Origin: Pseudeuparius sepicola
Taxonomy: Eukaryota; Arthropoda; Insecta; Coleoptera; Anthribidae
Length of the DNA: 64,000 nt
Assembly: GCA_963920635.1 (NCBI GenBank)
Contig: OY987307.1
Span: 17,995,735 to 18,059,734, forward strand
Direction: 5' to 3'
Below are positions 46,401 to 61,400 of the stretch, one piece after another. A program made the position numbers and the translations under genes. Below the pieces are notes generated by a model, which saw only the letters and a program-made list of their open reading frames with translations, was not told where the DNA came from and made no database searches. Each line of letters starts with the position of its first letter. Within the stretch, counting starts at the first letter, position 1.

Positions 46401-49400
46401 AAGCCGCCCTGTTGCTGCTGCTGTTGTCCCCCAGTCTGTTGCTGATTAGCCGGCCTGGCCTGATGCTGGGCTCTCATCTGTTGCTGGGTCAGCTGCTGAG
46501 AGAACTGGAATGTACAATTTCGACAAAAATAATCATGCGACACTGTATTCTTCGATTAGCCAGTAGCAGTTACCTGCTGGCTGGAGTAGTGGTTGCCCTG
46601 GTAAGGGTTGCTCTGCGGCATACTGACGCTCTGGCTCTGCCCGATCGGGTACTGGACGGGGGGCTTCCGTTGCTGCTGTTGCTGGGCGCCGAACAGGCGC
46701 TGCTGCTGCTGCTGGTGCTGTTGCTGTTCCCTGAAGAACTGCTCGGCGGTCTGGGACTGGGCCGACGGGAAGTTGTTCGCCTTGACTATCGGGCGACCGG
46801 CTGAAATAAAGTTTCCACTATACGAAGATGCAATGCCAAGTTCAGCCATCAATAATATGGCATCACCATACCAACAATGGGCCTTGTTCACTCAATCAAA
46901 TTTCGATATTTTTTACTACTAGAATGAAATTAATCAGATAACTCTTTAATAAAATCCCCCTCAGTATATTTCTCGTCAATACCTAATTTTGTTATTAACT
47001 GAAAAAATTTATGACAATTTTAAACTGCGCGCCTTAATTTGGAGCAATGAAATTGCGTTTGCGACGTTGCCGGTTATACTAATAATCGAACAAATTCGAT
47101 TTCCGTTCTAATCTCAGACATGCACATTGAATCTAAATCGATTATCTAGAGAAAGACAGTTGTATAAACGGTTGTCCGAACTCGACCGTACATACACAGA
47201 TAGTTGTTTTGTGCGTCGTGTGTCGTGTCTATAACAATCTGTCATGTCATTTTGTCATTCTTTAATGTAAACCGAGCTAAAATGTTTTTCTGAAAACCTG
47301 CAAAAGTTAAAAGTTAAAGTGTATACCGTATGCTGATTTGAAATCAAATTTAATTGGTTGTAATAAGGATGGTGCTATACACTTATTTAGCATTATCAGT
47401 ATTGTTACCTCTCTGAAGAACCGAAGAAAGTGATAGATCCCTAATTGAGAGAAAGGAATATTTTGGTCATCCGGAAAAACTCTTGATAGCCATTTTAGGG
47501 GATGATAGAAAACACATTCGAGAGTTCAATGGCAAAAACCAACGATGCCAGAATATTTCGAGTTAATAAATTAAATTTCGATTGTCAAGATTATATCTAG
47601 TTGTTATAAACCAGATTTATTTAGGTTTGGACAACTTACAAGTTGGTGATCATTCTGCAAGTAACCTTTAACTCAAAAAGGGAAAAACATTGCGATTGTG
47701 TGGTATATTATTAAATTAATTGATATTGAGGTTATTTTTGTATTTCTTTTTATGGTTTCTGCTCTTTTCGAGCAATCTAGAAACTATGGGGCGACATGCG
47801 GTGCCAAAGCGTGGGGAACCATGATGAAAGAGACCCACCCACTCGTGCACCGCCACGCCACCCCCTGATATTGAGGTCATGTGTTACGTCTATTTGGCTT
47901 TTGCCACAAAATTTAGTTAGGTAAATTTTCTTCTTCTTCAGTCTTCACAAATCTCAAATAGAAACATATCGATATTGCCGTAAATTGTGTCAAAGTCGCA
48001 AAACAGCAGGTAATCAGCTTTTTGGGCCCGTGACGTCACGGGCCCAAGGAATTTGAATTTCAAAAACGTTTTTAGGGCATTTCCCGGCCGAAAAAAAATA
48101 TTTTCGTGTTTATTTACTAGTAAGATTCATAATCAAAAATAAAAATAAGTGTGAAACAGGCCCATTGTCAAGAATGAAGATTTCACTTTTGCAAGGTAGA
48201 TAAAGAAATATACAAAAATGATGACAAAATAGGCCTTTTTCCACTAAGTTGTATGATTAGAAAGAAAGGTATTTTCATGTCGTATATCCCGATTTTATAG
48301 TAATAGGAAGCACCCAATTTATTCTTGGACAAAAAAAGTTAATAAAATTTAAATATCCCACCACATTTTGGATCAATGATGATACATTCTGATTTGCCCT
48401 GTTGTCATAATAATTATGATCAACATTTCCAATATAAAAATCAGTTGTTCGTCATTTATTCAAAATTTGATAATGGAATTTTTTGACAGTTAAAAAAATT
48501 CTGTAAGTAAAAGCTGTAAAAACTTTAGTACATTTGCCAAAACCATACACAGTGACCGGCAGAATGTAGTCAACAAATGGAGTTTTCTTTATTTTCTAAA
48601 ACCAAAACAGGGCTCGAAAAACTTCATGCAGATATCGCGGTATACGAGGGGGGGTCAAAAATTTAAACGGCCACAAGAGTAAAGTACCCTTATTTTGCGT
48701 CGTAGAAGAAAATGGTATAAGAGAAGGTTGTTTGCAATGAAAAAGTATATATAAATACAAAATCAGAGCCTTCTATTAAAAATTATTGTTTTTTAATATT
48801 TCTATCATTAGTTGCAGTTTTCTCATTTGCCTGTGAAGGAAATTTTACGGCACCATATTCTAACAATTATTCAACCCTTTCGCACTAAACAAGGTACTGG
48901 CATTTATACTGACCATGGCTATTTAATTTGGGATATGAAAACCCAGAGAACATGTCAAACAAGCAATAATTTTTTGCGCTACGCAAAATAGTGTCCAAGT
49001 TTCACAACAGACTTTGTATATGACTTTTCACACATAAAAGTTATAAAAATCAATTACTTTGGTTCGGTTTTTTAGTTTTAAACTGCAACTAACAATAAAA
49101 AAACTAAATAGAAAGCCACGATTTTGTATCTATGTATACTTTTTCATTGAAAACAACTTCTTCTTATACCATTTTCCTCCCTATTTTAGTTCAGGACATG
49201 CCTAGTGAAGTCCCATAGTCAGTTTTTTTTTTATACCAAAATAAAAAAATAACATTTCTTGCGAAGATATTGCCAATCACTGTATTTCGATTACTAGCTG
49301 CATAATAGACTACTTATAGAGTACTTGACCAAATTTTACAAACTTAATAAAACAATAAAAAACAAAGCCTAAGACCGTACGATTATTTAAAAAATATATA

Positions 49401-52400
49401 ATTACCAAGTTTTTAGACTTTCATCGAAATTTGGCGGGAAAGCACTTATGACGTCACAATTGTTTTATAAAGGCAATTTGGCAACATGGCGATACTACTG
49501 AAGTGTTCTGAGACATAACCTTATTCTGTGGTGAAAGTTGCAAGGAAAATTGACATTTCTAAATTCTAACCTCAAACTCCCAGACATAGGATGCCCCGTG
49601 AAACCACATTTAGTCAAGTGTTTTTTTCGTAAATATTCAAATGTTTTTCTGCAAATTTGTTTTGCTAGGTTAGGCCTAAGTACGGAATTCAGGCCCAGTA
49701 ATTCTAAGCACTATGGCACCTTTATGAACACGCCCTCAAGATAGTCCCTTTTTGGAATTACGTGATAACCTGTCCAACCAGTTGAAGAAGCGAGAATTGT
49801 GAATATTATATTTTGGAAGAGTATTTTGTAACGTATGCAAGAACTAAAGTAGAAAATTTGGTCCATAAACCCAAGCGAAACCACAAAGTATATACATAAC
49901 ACAAGAACACTTAACTACGTACTTCCAGCACATAGATTGACATCAACAGAAAAAAATGTATATTATAACTGTATAAAATATTACAATCATCTACCCGAAT
50001 GTATTAAACAAACTATCATTTTAAAAAAATTAAAAAAAAAAACAAATTTTCGATTTATTATTAGAATTAGAACCTTACTCTATAGAGGACTATTTAAGTT
50101 AAACTCTACCTTATTTATGTTTTTTGTAATACAAACATCTCACCGGCATGTTGCCTACTGACATTGTCTCCTTTGTTTTAATGTAATTACATGTGGAAAT
50201 AAAGATTGCTTATTATTATTATAACCAATGGTCCACTATAGAAGGAAGAAACTGGAAAAGGTAGCAAAATATTCTTGCTTGTTTTTAGACTCACTTTTAT
50301 TAAGAAATCTTAGGAAATATGCCATGTAGGTAAGTTATAAAATGAAAGGGACATAACAAACAATCATTTTATTTTATTTTATTTAGGATATTAAATTTGT
50401 TATAACAGACATATTTGCATGTTTTTATTTTCGAATAGATTCTGCAACAATGGTGTTTTAACATTAAACCACCCTGTCGATTTTTTTCGTCGTGTGTCGC
50501 TAGTGGCGATTGCTTGAAACAGCGCTATGCACATATCTTAGACATAATATTTTGGCCGCAAAGATAGGTAACGTATAGTCGTTCCGCCGAATAGCGAGAC
50601 CGCAGAATTGACACATTAGCAATTTAGTTCATACCAACTGACAAGTCAGCGGTGCCAGGGCCGTATTTCAGTTTTGGCACAATTTTTTGTTTACACCACC
50701 GTAAAATGCAGAAAAAAATTCAGCTTACCCGATACTATAGTCCAAAGCACGAAAGAAAACGTTTCTAAAGAATGCGGGCAGCGTTGCGAGATTTCCTATA
50801 CGAGTAGTCGTTATTTATTGGCGAATACAAGTTTTATCATATTGAAGCCGAATTTCTGAACTCTGTTATACCGAAAAAATAAAGCTCGCATCACGGGACC
50901 ACTTACCCATTTTTGTTTATCATTTTATTTTTAACGCGGTGTGATAAAACACCTATTATATTTTTTTCATCATCGTCGCGTCTACCATCGCCTTTGAAAT
51001 GCGGCAACACAGCACTTCTGCGAAGGAGTCGGCTGACAAAAGCAGTTAGCCAACGTGTTTTGTGCCTGTTTCTATAGTACATAAAGTTAACTGCGTATTT
51101 GGGCTACCATACAAATCTCATTTTTTAGTTTCGTATGTTCGGGAGTTAACGTGTGCAAAATGAGTAAACAGGGAAGAACGTTGCATTCTCAAGCACGAGA
51201 AATAATTGCCAATGTTATAAGGGTTTGCCTTCCTCCATAGTCTAAGGCATCACCGTTAAGAATAATATTAACAATAAATTAAATAACAATTGTATGAAAA
51301 TTAAGTCAGTGAGTTACACAAAATTGAGCTACGCCCCTGAACTGTGACTAATTCTATAATATTTGCGAGTTCTTCCCCCTTACGTTGCACGCATTCTGCC
51401 GTAAGGAGGACTATACATAATACGTCCCTGGTTTTTCCTGCCATTCCAGGCAATGTAGGGAGTTTGGGAAATGTCAAATGAACTGTCAACGTCTTCGCTA
51501 TTCGGTGGAATAACTATATGCAAATCTTGTAACGATCAGACAATATTCCCTTCCAAAATATTAAACGAATGTTTTTCAACAGAAGCCCCAATACACTCCA
51601 AGAAACTAACCAGACTCACCGGGCTGCTTGAGGCCGAACTGCTGCGCCCACTGCGGCTGTCCAGCCGACTGCTGCTGCTGTTGCTGCTGCTGGGCCTGCT
51701 GGAGCGCCTGCGCCGCCGGCTGCTGTTGCGGCTTCATGCCGGTGACGGCCCTGCCCTGCGGCCTTGGCAGCTCCCTGTTCTCCTTGCCCTCGTCCTTCTC
51801 GGCCGTCATCTTGCGCAGCACGCTGGTCGGCGTGAACGCCAGCGGCGTCGGCGACGAGACGCCCTTGGCCGTCGCCGGGCTCGAGCCGCGCTGCATCTCC
51901 TGCTTCTTGCGGTAGTTCTCCGTCTGCTCCTCGAGCTTCTTCTTGATGAGTGCCCGCTGGAGGATGTTCTGGGTGTGGACCTGCAGCTCGCGGGGGGACG
52001 GGATGCGTTGGTGCATCGCTGGAGATGGGACAAATCAGTAGAGTTTAAATTGAATATAAACTCCTGGACAAAATTAACGCAACATCATAAATTTGCCACT
52101 TATTTGATGCTATTTTTTTTTCTGAAATTATGATCTGATATGAATGATTTTTTTTTTGCATTGTAGGTTGGTTCCCTGACAATGTCATAGTTTTCGCTGT
52201 TTATGATAAAAAGTTCATTTTCGATTTATACCGGGTGTAACAAAAATGTTATGTTTTTTTCCGAAAATTCGTATCACCCTGTGGAGTATACTAGCAACCG
52301 AAACATATAGCAGTTGACATTAGACAGTGGGTCCATCTTTCTTCAACATTTTCTTTTTTGGTTTACTTCATTATCTCTGTTATTAAAGGAGATACACTGT

Positions 52401-55400
52401 TTTATATCGTAACATGTTTTTATAGACTTTATTATTCAACACAGTCATTGTTAAATGTTTTCAAGTAGGCTATGGAACTTTTCTGACATTTCAAGCGATG
52501 TGTCAACAGATGTGTTTTAAAGTTACAAAGGTCAAATAAAATTCGCCATACCGATAAAAACTGTTCGGAAACTGCTTATTAAACGTTCGTTTCATATGCC
52601 CAGTTGCCCGACGAGTATTTTAAAATTGAAAAATGAATCGACCAAAAAATTTATCGGCAGAAGAAGCAGTAAGAGCTTTAACTTTGGTGGATGAAGGCTA
52701 TTCGATGTGTCATGTTGCTAATGTGATAGGAAGACATCGTTCGACTATAAGTCGTATGGTTGAACGATTTAAAGAGACAGGATCTTACTCTTGAGGGTCA
52801 GGCCAAGGGCGAAACCGATGTACCGATCCAAGGGATGAGCGTTTTATTAGGCAAACTGCTCTAAGAAGGAATATCACTAGTACTAGGCTAAAAAGTGAGC
52901 TTAGAACTGCTCGCCATCATACAATATCGTCTCGAACAATCAGAACACGTTTAAATGAGGCTGGTTTAAACGACAGAATAGTCGGGCAACTGGGCATATG
53001 ATACGAACGTTTAATAAGCAGTTTCTGAACAGTTTTTATCGATATGGCGAATTTTATTTGACTTTTGTAACTATAAAACCCAACATCTGTTGACACATCG
53101 CTTGAAATGTCAGAAAAGTTCCATAGCCTTCTTGAAAACATTCAACAATGAATAATGAATAATAAAGTCTATAAAAACTTGTTACGATATAAAACAGTGT
53201 ATCTCCTTTAATAACAGAGATAATGAAGTAAACCCAAAAAGAAAATGTTGAAGAAAGATGGACCCACCGTCTAATGTCAACTGCTATATGTTTCGGTTGC
53301 TAGTATACTCCACAGGGTGATACGAATTTTCGGAAAAAAACATAACATTTTTGTTACACCCGGTATAAATCGAAAATGAGCTTTTTTATCATAAACAGCG
53401 AAAACTATGACATTGTCAAGGAACCAACCTACAATGCAAAAAAAAATCATTCAAATCGGATCATAAATTCAGAAAAAAAATAGCATCAAATAAGTGGCAC
53501 ATTTATGATGTTGCGTTAATTTTGTCCAGGAGTTTATATACAGTGCGACAAAGAATAGAATAGAATAGAACTTATTAAATAGAAACAATTCTAATCTACA
53601 AACATACATATACTTGTTGACCAAAAGTCAAATAGTCAAATAAGTGTCGTTCATCCAACTATGATAAATTCCATTTTACATCGTACAGTGACAATATTTT
53701 GCATAAAGAAGTTTGACAAATGTTTCAGAGACACGCATACCCAGCCTTAATCGATTTTTTTAGCTTGAGTTTAAACATGGTAATAGTGCTACAATTTTTA
53801 ATCTCACTGGGCAACTAATTGTACTGCAGTAAACCTCTATGCATAACAGAATTCTGTGTTCGACTATAGTTTATTAAAGAGACAGAGAAATTATTTGACG
53901 TTCTCGTGTTGTAGCTATGGATATCATTATGGAAAACAATGAATTCTTGAAAATATCTTGTTGCTCTGCCAATAACAATTTTAAATATAAAGACCATACT
54001 AAAGTAATAGTGTATCCTCAACTCTCAACCAATCCAGGGATTCGATCATGAGATTTATCGGTGTAAGTCTATTGCATCTCAGTATGATTCGCATACCTCT
54101 ATTCTGCAATTTTTGCAGTTCCGAGAGGCAATAAGTATTCATTGAGGTCAATAACGAAGCACAATAGTCAAAATGAGGCCGTATTATAGTTTTATAAACT
54201 GTTATTGATGTTTCCAGTGTCAATTGATTCGAATTCTAGAGAAGAAGTAGAGTTTCTTGGCAACCTTCTTAGAGACATAGTTAAAATGGGCTTTTAGAGA
54301 CAGCACACTATCAATGATCAGGCCAAGATATCTAACCTCATTAACAATTTCAATATGCTGATAATATATTTTGATGTTAATATTATTAAAATTGATGTTC
54401 CTCAATTTATATTCAGTAGCCAAGATCATACATTTAGTCTTTTGTATATTCAACTTCAATTTGTTTATGTTGAGGAAATCTGCCACATCTTGTAACAATA
54501 AGTTCATCTTGTTAACAGCTACAGTATAATTTTCATCACTAACCGCCAAAAGAGTGTCATCGGCAAACAGGTTAATAAATTCACAACCTCTAAGATTTTG
54601 AATATCATTGAGATATAAAATAAATACACTCCCCTGAGGAACCCCAGTTCCAACATTAATACAGTCAGACAGCTGTTCATTAACCTTAGTTCTTCGTTTA
54701 CGCCCTGAGAGATAGCTTTTAAACCACCGCAGTATAATTCCATCTAATCCACAATACTCAAGTTTCCTCAACAAAAGTTCAATGTCAATAGTCTCGAAAG
54801 CTCTTTTAAAGTCCAAGAAAGTGGCAACAATGTATCTGTTTTTGTCTATCATCAATTTCCATTTTGCAAACGTTAACACCAAAGCCGTCTCACAAGTGGT
54901 CAGAACGAAACCGAGATTGGCAGTTCATGAGGATATTGTTGTTTTCAATGTATTTTACAAGCTGCTCATAAACAGCCATTTCCAAGATTTTTTCCAAAGT
55001 CGGTAAAGTGTTAATTGGTCGAAAATTTTCTGCCACATTAGTATGGTTTACCTTCGGAACTGGAACTATAGTGCTAATCTTCAGTTCTACCGGGAAAACC
55101 CCATATTGTAAAGATGTATTTATAAAATTTAAAATTACGTGACCAATCACCTTGAATACACTTTTTAAAACTTTATTATTAATTATATCAGAGTTACATT
55201 TAGTGTCCAATTTAGCAATAATCTGTTTAAGATTCGACATAGAAAGCTGATTGAAAGTTGAGAAATTTGACTCAATTGTTTTTAAATTAGAACAACTCCA
55301 ATCTGTAGACAGCGGAATACCAAGTTTAATTTCACAAATGCTATCAACAAAGAACTTATTAAACATATTGGCCCTGTCAATGTCAGTACTAGCTATAACT

Positions 55401-58400
55401 GCATTCTAAAAAATTATTTCATTTCGCAAAGCATCATTTGTTGGCCTGATAAGTGATTTCAATGTTTTCCACATTCTTTTTTGGTAGAAAGTACTACGGA
55501 TTTTTTTTTATTTGCAGAACTATTAAAATCTCACACAGTTTGTGCTTGCACAATGATAAAAACATTAGCCGATTTTAGGCGATCGTCTGGTTTTAACCGC
55601 GGTTATCTTTCTGGTTGTCCTTGGTTTTAGCCCTTGAATAACCAACAAATGTCACCTTTGAATCTCGCCTAAATGTGTATGATTAACCCAAAAGTAATTT
55701 AGGCGAATAACCAAGGAGAAATGTCATACTACTACCCGTCTATAACCTCACTTGTATTTGTGTATGTTGGGTTTTGTTTAAATTTGTTACAAAAATGAAT
55801 AAAAGCATGTAATAAAATTACGTTTAACAGAAGACTTGCTATTTCCATATCTCCGACTTCAACCTGGAACCTGGACATCTTCACACTCTTCACCTTCAAC
55901 GTTTACACAAAAGAGATATTTTTGCTCCTATTCATTTTTTTTTTATTTATGGATCTAGATAAAAATAAGAAATCACTACACATATCAGCAAATATATTTT
56001 AAGTTTTGAAAAACTCGCAAATCTAGCAAATGACATTTGTTGTTTTCAATAACCGCGGTAATTACCCTGCTCCTGAGTTGAGTAAATACCGCGGTTATTG
56101 TCGGTTATAACGATGACATAATAAGGGGCTTCTTTGTGACGTCAGAGAGCTATAACCAACAATAACCGAATCGCGTAAACGTGTTTGGTATTTAGCGGTT
56201 ATTAATGGTTTTTCACCTAAAATCGACTATTGTATGCAAAAGTGTTGAGGTAATTTGACATTTAACAAAAAAAAACTTAAAAAACACTACTTATTTGTGG
56301 AAATATTGAAAAAATATATATATTTCAGAGAAAATGTTTCCCTTGCAATTTTCATGAACTTTATTTATTTAAATTCTCAACAATCAGTAGATTATAACTT
56401 ATAACAACATTTATTTTTTGTCATATCAGGTACATATTTTAAAGCAAACACTTTTTAGAAACTTAATAATAATTGTCTTGTTTGATGCAAACTTTAATTA
56501 TTTTCTATAATCAAAAATAGTCTCATTTATTCATGTAGATCAATAGTAGACACATGCAAAGACACATCAAAAGAGTTGTAAAAAACCTACACAAATTAAG
56601 AGGGGGTTGCCGACAGCGAAAGTGATGTTAGATTTCGAATTTTTTTAAGTTGTATAGCATAAAATCTAATAACATTTTACCTGGCAATAATTTAGTACAA
56701 ACATCTTTGTCTTCATTTTAATCATAAGATCTTACAAGCAGTGTTTTGTTTTATGATGATACTACTACAAATGGTTCTGTACAACTTGATGCAAATCACA
56801 TCAATAAAAGAACTTAAAAAAATTATTGTTATAATTTTGAAGCTACGTTTCTGTTGTATTTATTTTGGGGAGATAACTCGCTATGAAAAGGGTTAATATT
56901 TAAAATTTTCCGACCACTTTTGGCTGCTAATTTTTTTTACCTATTATTTTTAACACCTCTTCTTTGGGCTTGTCACTAATAAACAAATTTCGAATTGTCA
57001 TCAGAAAGTGAGGTTATGCTCTATCTTAATCATTTGAAGGAGAGGGACAGCTGAATAACTGCTGTTGAAACCAGGCGTATTCACGCGAACAAAGAGCCAT
57101 ATTTTTTACTATGGCCACTAATAACCAAAACTGCAGTAATTACCGGTCCATCGCGTGAAATTGGTTAATGATATGTCAAGGGATTATTTTTATTAATATG
57201 GTAACGAATATTTCAAGAGCCTAGCTTAATCAACCAAAAAGAATAATTTCACATAAGAAAAATTACAACTTTGTCGAGTTGAAAAAAAGATGACTAAAAA
57301 TACCTGAAAAAGGAACTCTTATCGGTTGCATGTTGCTAAGATTGTGAATTAAATGTAAATAAGTGAAATTTGTCGACATATAGACCTAAATATTTTCGTA
57401 ATTAAAACAATGTAAAGTTAGACTGCGTGCATTTAGTGAATTGGGTTGTATTAAGGAGAAAATTATTTTACCAATTATAACTAAATAATTAAAAAATACT
57501 GAAGAGAACGAACGTAAATGGTGACATACTGTAACAGCACACTAAACTTACCGGGTACTGCAAGTGTGTTAGGACTAGTTGCCATGATTGGAGATACACA
57601 ATAAGCTGCGTGTAAATACAAAATTACCATTATTCTATGGTTAAAATGGTGGAAAGCCAAGCAATGCAGAGCAAACATCGTAGAGCAGGTGATTTCGAAT
57701 GAACAGAACTAACCGTGCAAACTATACTATGGGACGCGACAGAAGGTGAAATGATTTTGATGATAACATTTACATTGCTATATTTTACTAAAACAAAATA
57801 ATGTAACTCAAAATGTTGCCAAATAAACCAAGCACTAGGGAAACAACAAATCAACGTTGCATAAAATTATTTTTTCATTTGGCGAACCTAACCAAACTTC
57901 CATTGATATCCGAGTGCAACCATATCGGCAAGCGACAAAGGGGAACACTACAAGAAGCCAAACAAACTCTGGAAGCCGGCAAACAGCTCCAGACTCACCG
58001 TTCGGTGGCAAGGGGGACACCCGCAGTTGCTGCTGCTGATAGAAATGTTGAGGCGGCACGGGGCTGATCGCCCTCGGGCTCGGGCCGTAGCCGCTATTGT
58101 TGCCGCTGGCGCCTTGCAGTTTCAAGATGGTTACTAGCATGTCGCGGTGGCGCGGCTGCAGCGCCGGATTGGCCAGCTGCTGGTAGAGGTGCTGGTTGGT
58201 GATCTCACCTCGTTTCAGACCTTTGCAGTAAACACAACCATCAAGGATTCAAAATCACCTTTATAATAATGGTATAAGGGTCAGTGAGCATTTACCCCAA
58301 GTTATTTTCTAAAGTAAAATTCTTGTCTCCTAGTATAGTCTGCTGAGTACTACAGGGGCGGCAAACAATCAAAATCGGCAAAAAAATCACTGAATGGGCT

Positions 58401-61400
58401 AATATACCAATTTTTCTTGTTGTTTTTACGATTGCATGGGGTGAGAAGACTCCACAGTATTTTCTTTCAATCTGACGACCAGGATTTATCCGGAAAAAAA
58501 AAGTTTCCGTTAATATCAGGAAAAACATGTGGAAACGCTTATCGTATTCCTGCGGCAAGAATTTTGTGCACACGCGCATTAGCTCAATCTTCACCGCTAT
58601 CAAAGGCCAAGCCTTGGTCAAAGTTAAAAGCAAAACCCAACTGGTCATTTTGAAATAAACCTAATTTCACTTCTTAGTTTACATTGCGACAAATCTTTTC
58701 TTACAATGAAGTAAGAACTGTTTTGTGCTATAGTTGTTGTATTAATACCAGCAACAACTTTGAGAAATTATTTCTGCAGGCATTTCGGTGAAATCAATGG
58801 CTGAGAAATCTTTCCATTATTGTGGGGATCATTTTAATATGAGAAAGACTTCTACTATTGTTTTTTTTTTCAATACTAAGCCCAGCTTCAGGCGTGGCCC
58901 GCACTGGCCCGCACTCGAAATTGTTTTTGGAGTGCTAAGCACAAACTAACATATATATTTTTTGTTTTTGACTTTTAAATAGAGCAAATAAAAGATAGAT
59001 CCCTGGAGATATCCAATAGACAATTATTATGAAAGGTAATACTTAATATTGAGATAATTCCAAGGATAATTCACTCACATTTTATGTAGTAACGAGAAAT
59101 CACTGGTGTTTGGAGTTCAAATGTACCGCAGAATTTTGTAGTCAATAATTTTGCTAAAAATGTATCTATTTTGTGTAACTTTATCATCATTATAGTCTTT
59201 TATAGATTTACGATAATTAATTGAATTCTTATACCAACGCATCCAAGGATACCGAAATTCATAGCATTGTTCATATTATGTATGGTAGAAGAAGCATGTT
59301 TTGCCTTTTTTCCTTTTAAATGTTTTCTGTCAGTAATGTCAATTTTAGTCAATAACGAATCATCGGTACAAAACAAAGTAGAGGAAAAACAAAAAAAACT
59401 TTTTTTACATTGCATAAACAAATCCGGTCAGAAATGTTGTACATAGTTGTCTTAAAATACCTGTTAATTTCTTTCTCTCTATATTTTATGGTTTGTTTTA
59501 GATCTAGAAGAGGTTTTGGGCGTCCTTTTTCTTTTATTTCTAAACGTTTTTCATAGGTCAATGTGATGCTTATTTTACTATTTCTTGCACTGTCAATACA
59601 GAAGCGGAAGCCATTTACAGCCAATTACACTACACAATTGCACAGTCCACAAACGGAATAATATCTGGAATAGATCGCCAAAAGAAGAAAATTTCCATAA
59701 TCCGTACACCAAAACACAAGACGAAATAATTAAAAAACGTAACCCACAAACCACGTGCCGAACCATTTGGATTTATTTTCACGGAACTATGGCTGACGTG
59801 ACAATTGCGAAGTTCAATTTCGTCACCTACTTGTCTCGTTTCAGCTTCGGAGCGGGCGTGTATACTAAAATCTCTCTTTAACTGTACACTAGATTGTGAC
59901 AGGTAAATATTTCATGTCCCTAGAATTCCGAATTCCATAAGCGGCGGCCATATTGATATGGCTAGGGGCGTATACAACAGGATTTACGATTGGAAACTTC
60001 CACAGGAAGAATGTGATGAATCTGAGTGGTGATGAAAGATACCATTAAGGTAGACCGAGTGTCCTAGAGAATCATCGATCCTCCGTGAGGAAAGGAAGGA
60101 AACCGTCCTTTTCCACCTCCATGGCAAACTTAATTTTTTCGTGCAGGGAGTTAAGGTGATGAAGGAAAGCAGAAAGGTTATCCTTCCCTTGAGGCCAAAT
60201 TACAAAAGTGTCTTCCGCATATCTCCTACTTAAGGCAGAATTCAATAAGTTCTAGGATATCCACAGAACTACTATGAGAAGCAAAAATATCATTTAGTAT
60301 TGTTATTGTGAAGTATTACTAAACATTTAATTTTGAAATAAATTAAACGCATTAAAACGCCTCAAACCTGTCATTAAAAGCTCAAAATGCAGCACTAAAG
60401 CAAGCCATTATAGTATCAGTTGGCTTTGGAAAGATGTAAACAAACTAAACATTAGACGCCCATTACGTCATAACCTGAAGGATATTTTTTTTATTTTATT
60501 TAACCTTATCCTGTAGGCAATATTTTGTTTACAGCTGCCTACATCAATAGAAGTTAAATAAATAAAAAATAACCTTCAGGTTATTTCGTAATTTTGTGAT
60601 TTTTTTACGACTTTTGAGTGTTTGTTGTCCCCACAGTACACAGCAGCCATCTGCCAGATTGCCATTTGGAAATTGGGAGTCACATCGCTATACTAAGATA
60701 TAATAAAATTGCTTTAGAAAATCACGTAGGGTAAAAATGCTCAATAGCTCTCGGTCTATAAAGGCTGAAACTGGGCAGTTTAGTGTTTTAGTGTTTCTGT
60801 ACAATGTCAATTTTCTTATAGATCAAATGTGTGCTTCATGTTGAGTCTATGTTGGCTGTCATTACAAAGTAGAAGCGAGATGGAAAACTGGTTACTGTAT
60901 ATCAACAAGTCCAGGAATCAGGTCATTACTGGAAGAGTGGATTCCAAGATGAATCGCAGGAGAGTCCTAGAAGTCTGCGAGTCCAACACTGACACTTTCC
61001 AGGTGTGTTATGTATACAATATTTTTTCGTTGACCATCACATTTAAAATTGTGAGTTAGCAGAATCGCACCACTGAAAAAAACTATCGTCTTCATGGAAC
61101 AACAGAGCTCGCTCATACTTGATTTTTAGAATAGAATAGAAACAAAAATGTGCTATTCAAAAAATTCACCCGCTGTAATAAATATTTGTCAATCAAGAAA
61201 TCTTTTAGCTTCTTTCTAAATCCCGACAAAGTAGTAATCTCCTTCAAAAATACAAAAGATAATTGCACATAATCAGAAATATCTCCTCTTTCAGAAAATA
61301 CCAAAATTTACCAGTTGCCAATTGAAGAAAATCACCTTCCCATGTATTACAATAAACCTAACGGTCTAAAATGCGGGTTAAACTTACTTTTACAAATCCC

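Noticed and set aside
46325..46804. 159-codon plus-strand Leu-rich frame
   Set aside because: Antisense of the CAG-rich 4E-T exons e8 and e9; CTG repeats read as poly-Leu.
51471..52133. 220-codon plus-strand frame and other frames at 51,628-52,033
   Set aside because: Antisense or alternative frames of exon e7, open because of GC-rich CAG/CTG repeats.
53557..53576. Stand-alone microsatellite AGAAT
   Set aside because: It is the 3' tail of the minus-strand LINE; the same tail unit appears at 61,128.
57835..58140. Single 101-codon gene
   Set aside because: Part is 4E-T exon e5; the rest reads past the GTGAGT donor into the intron.
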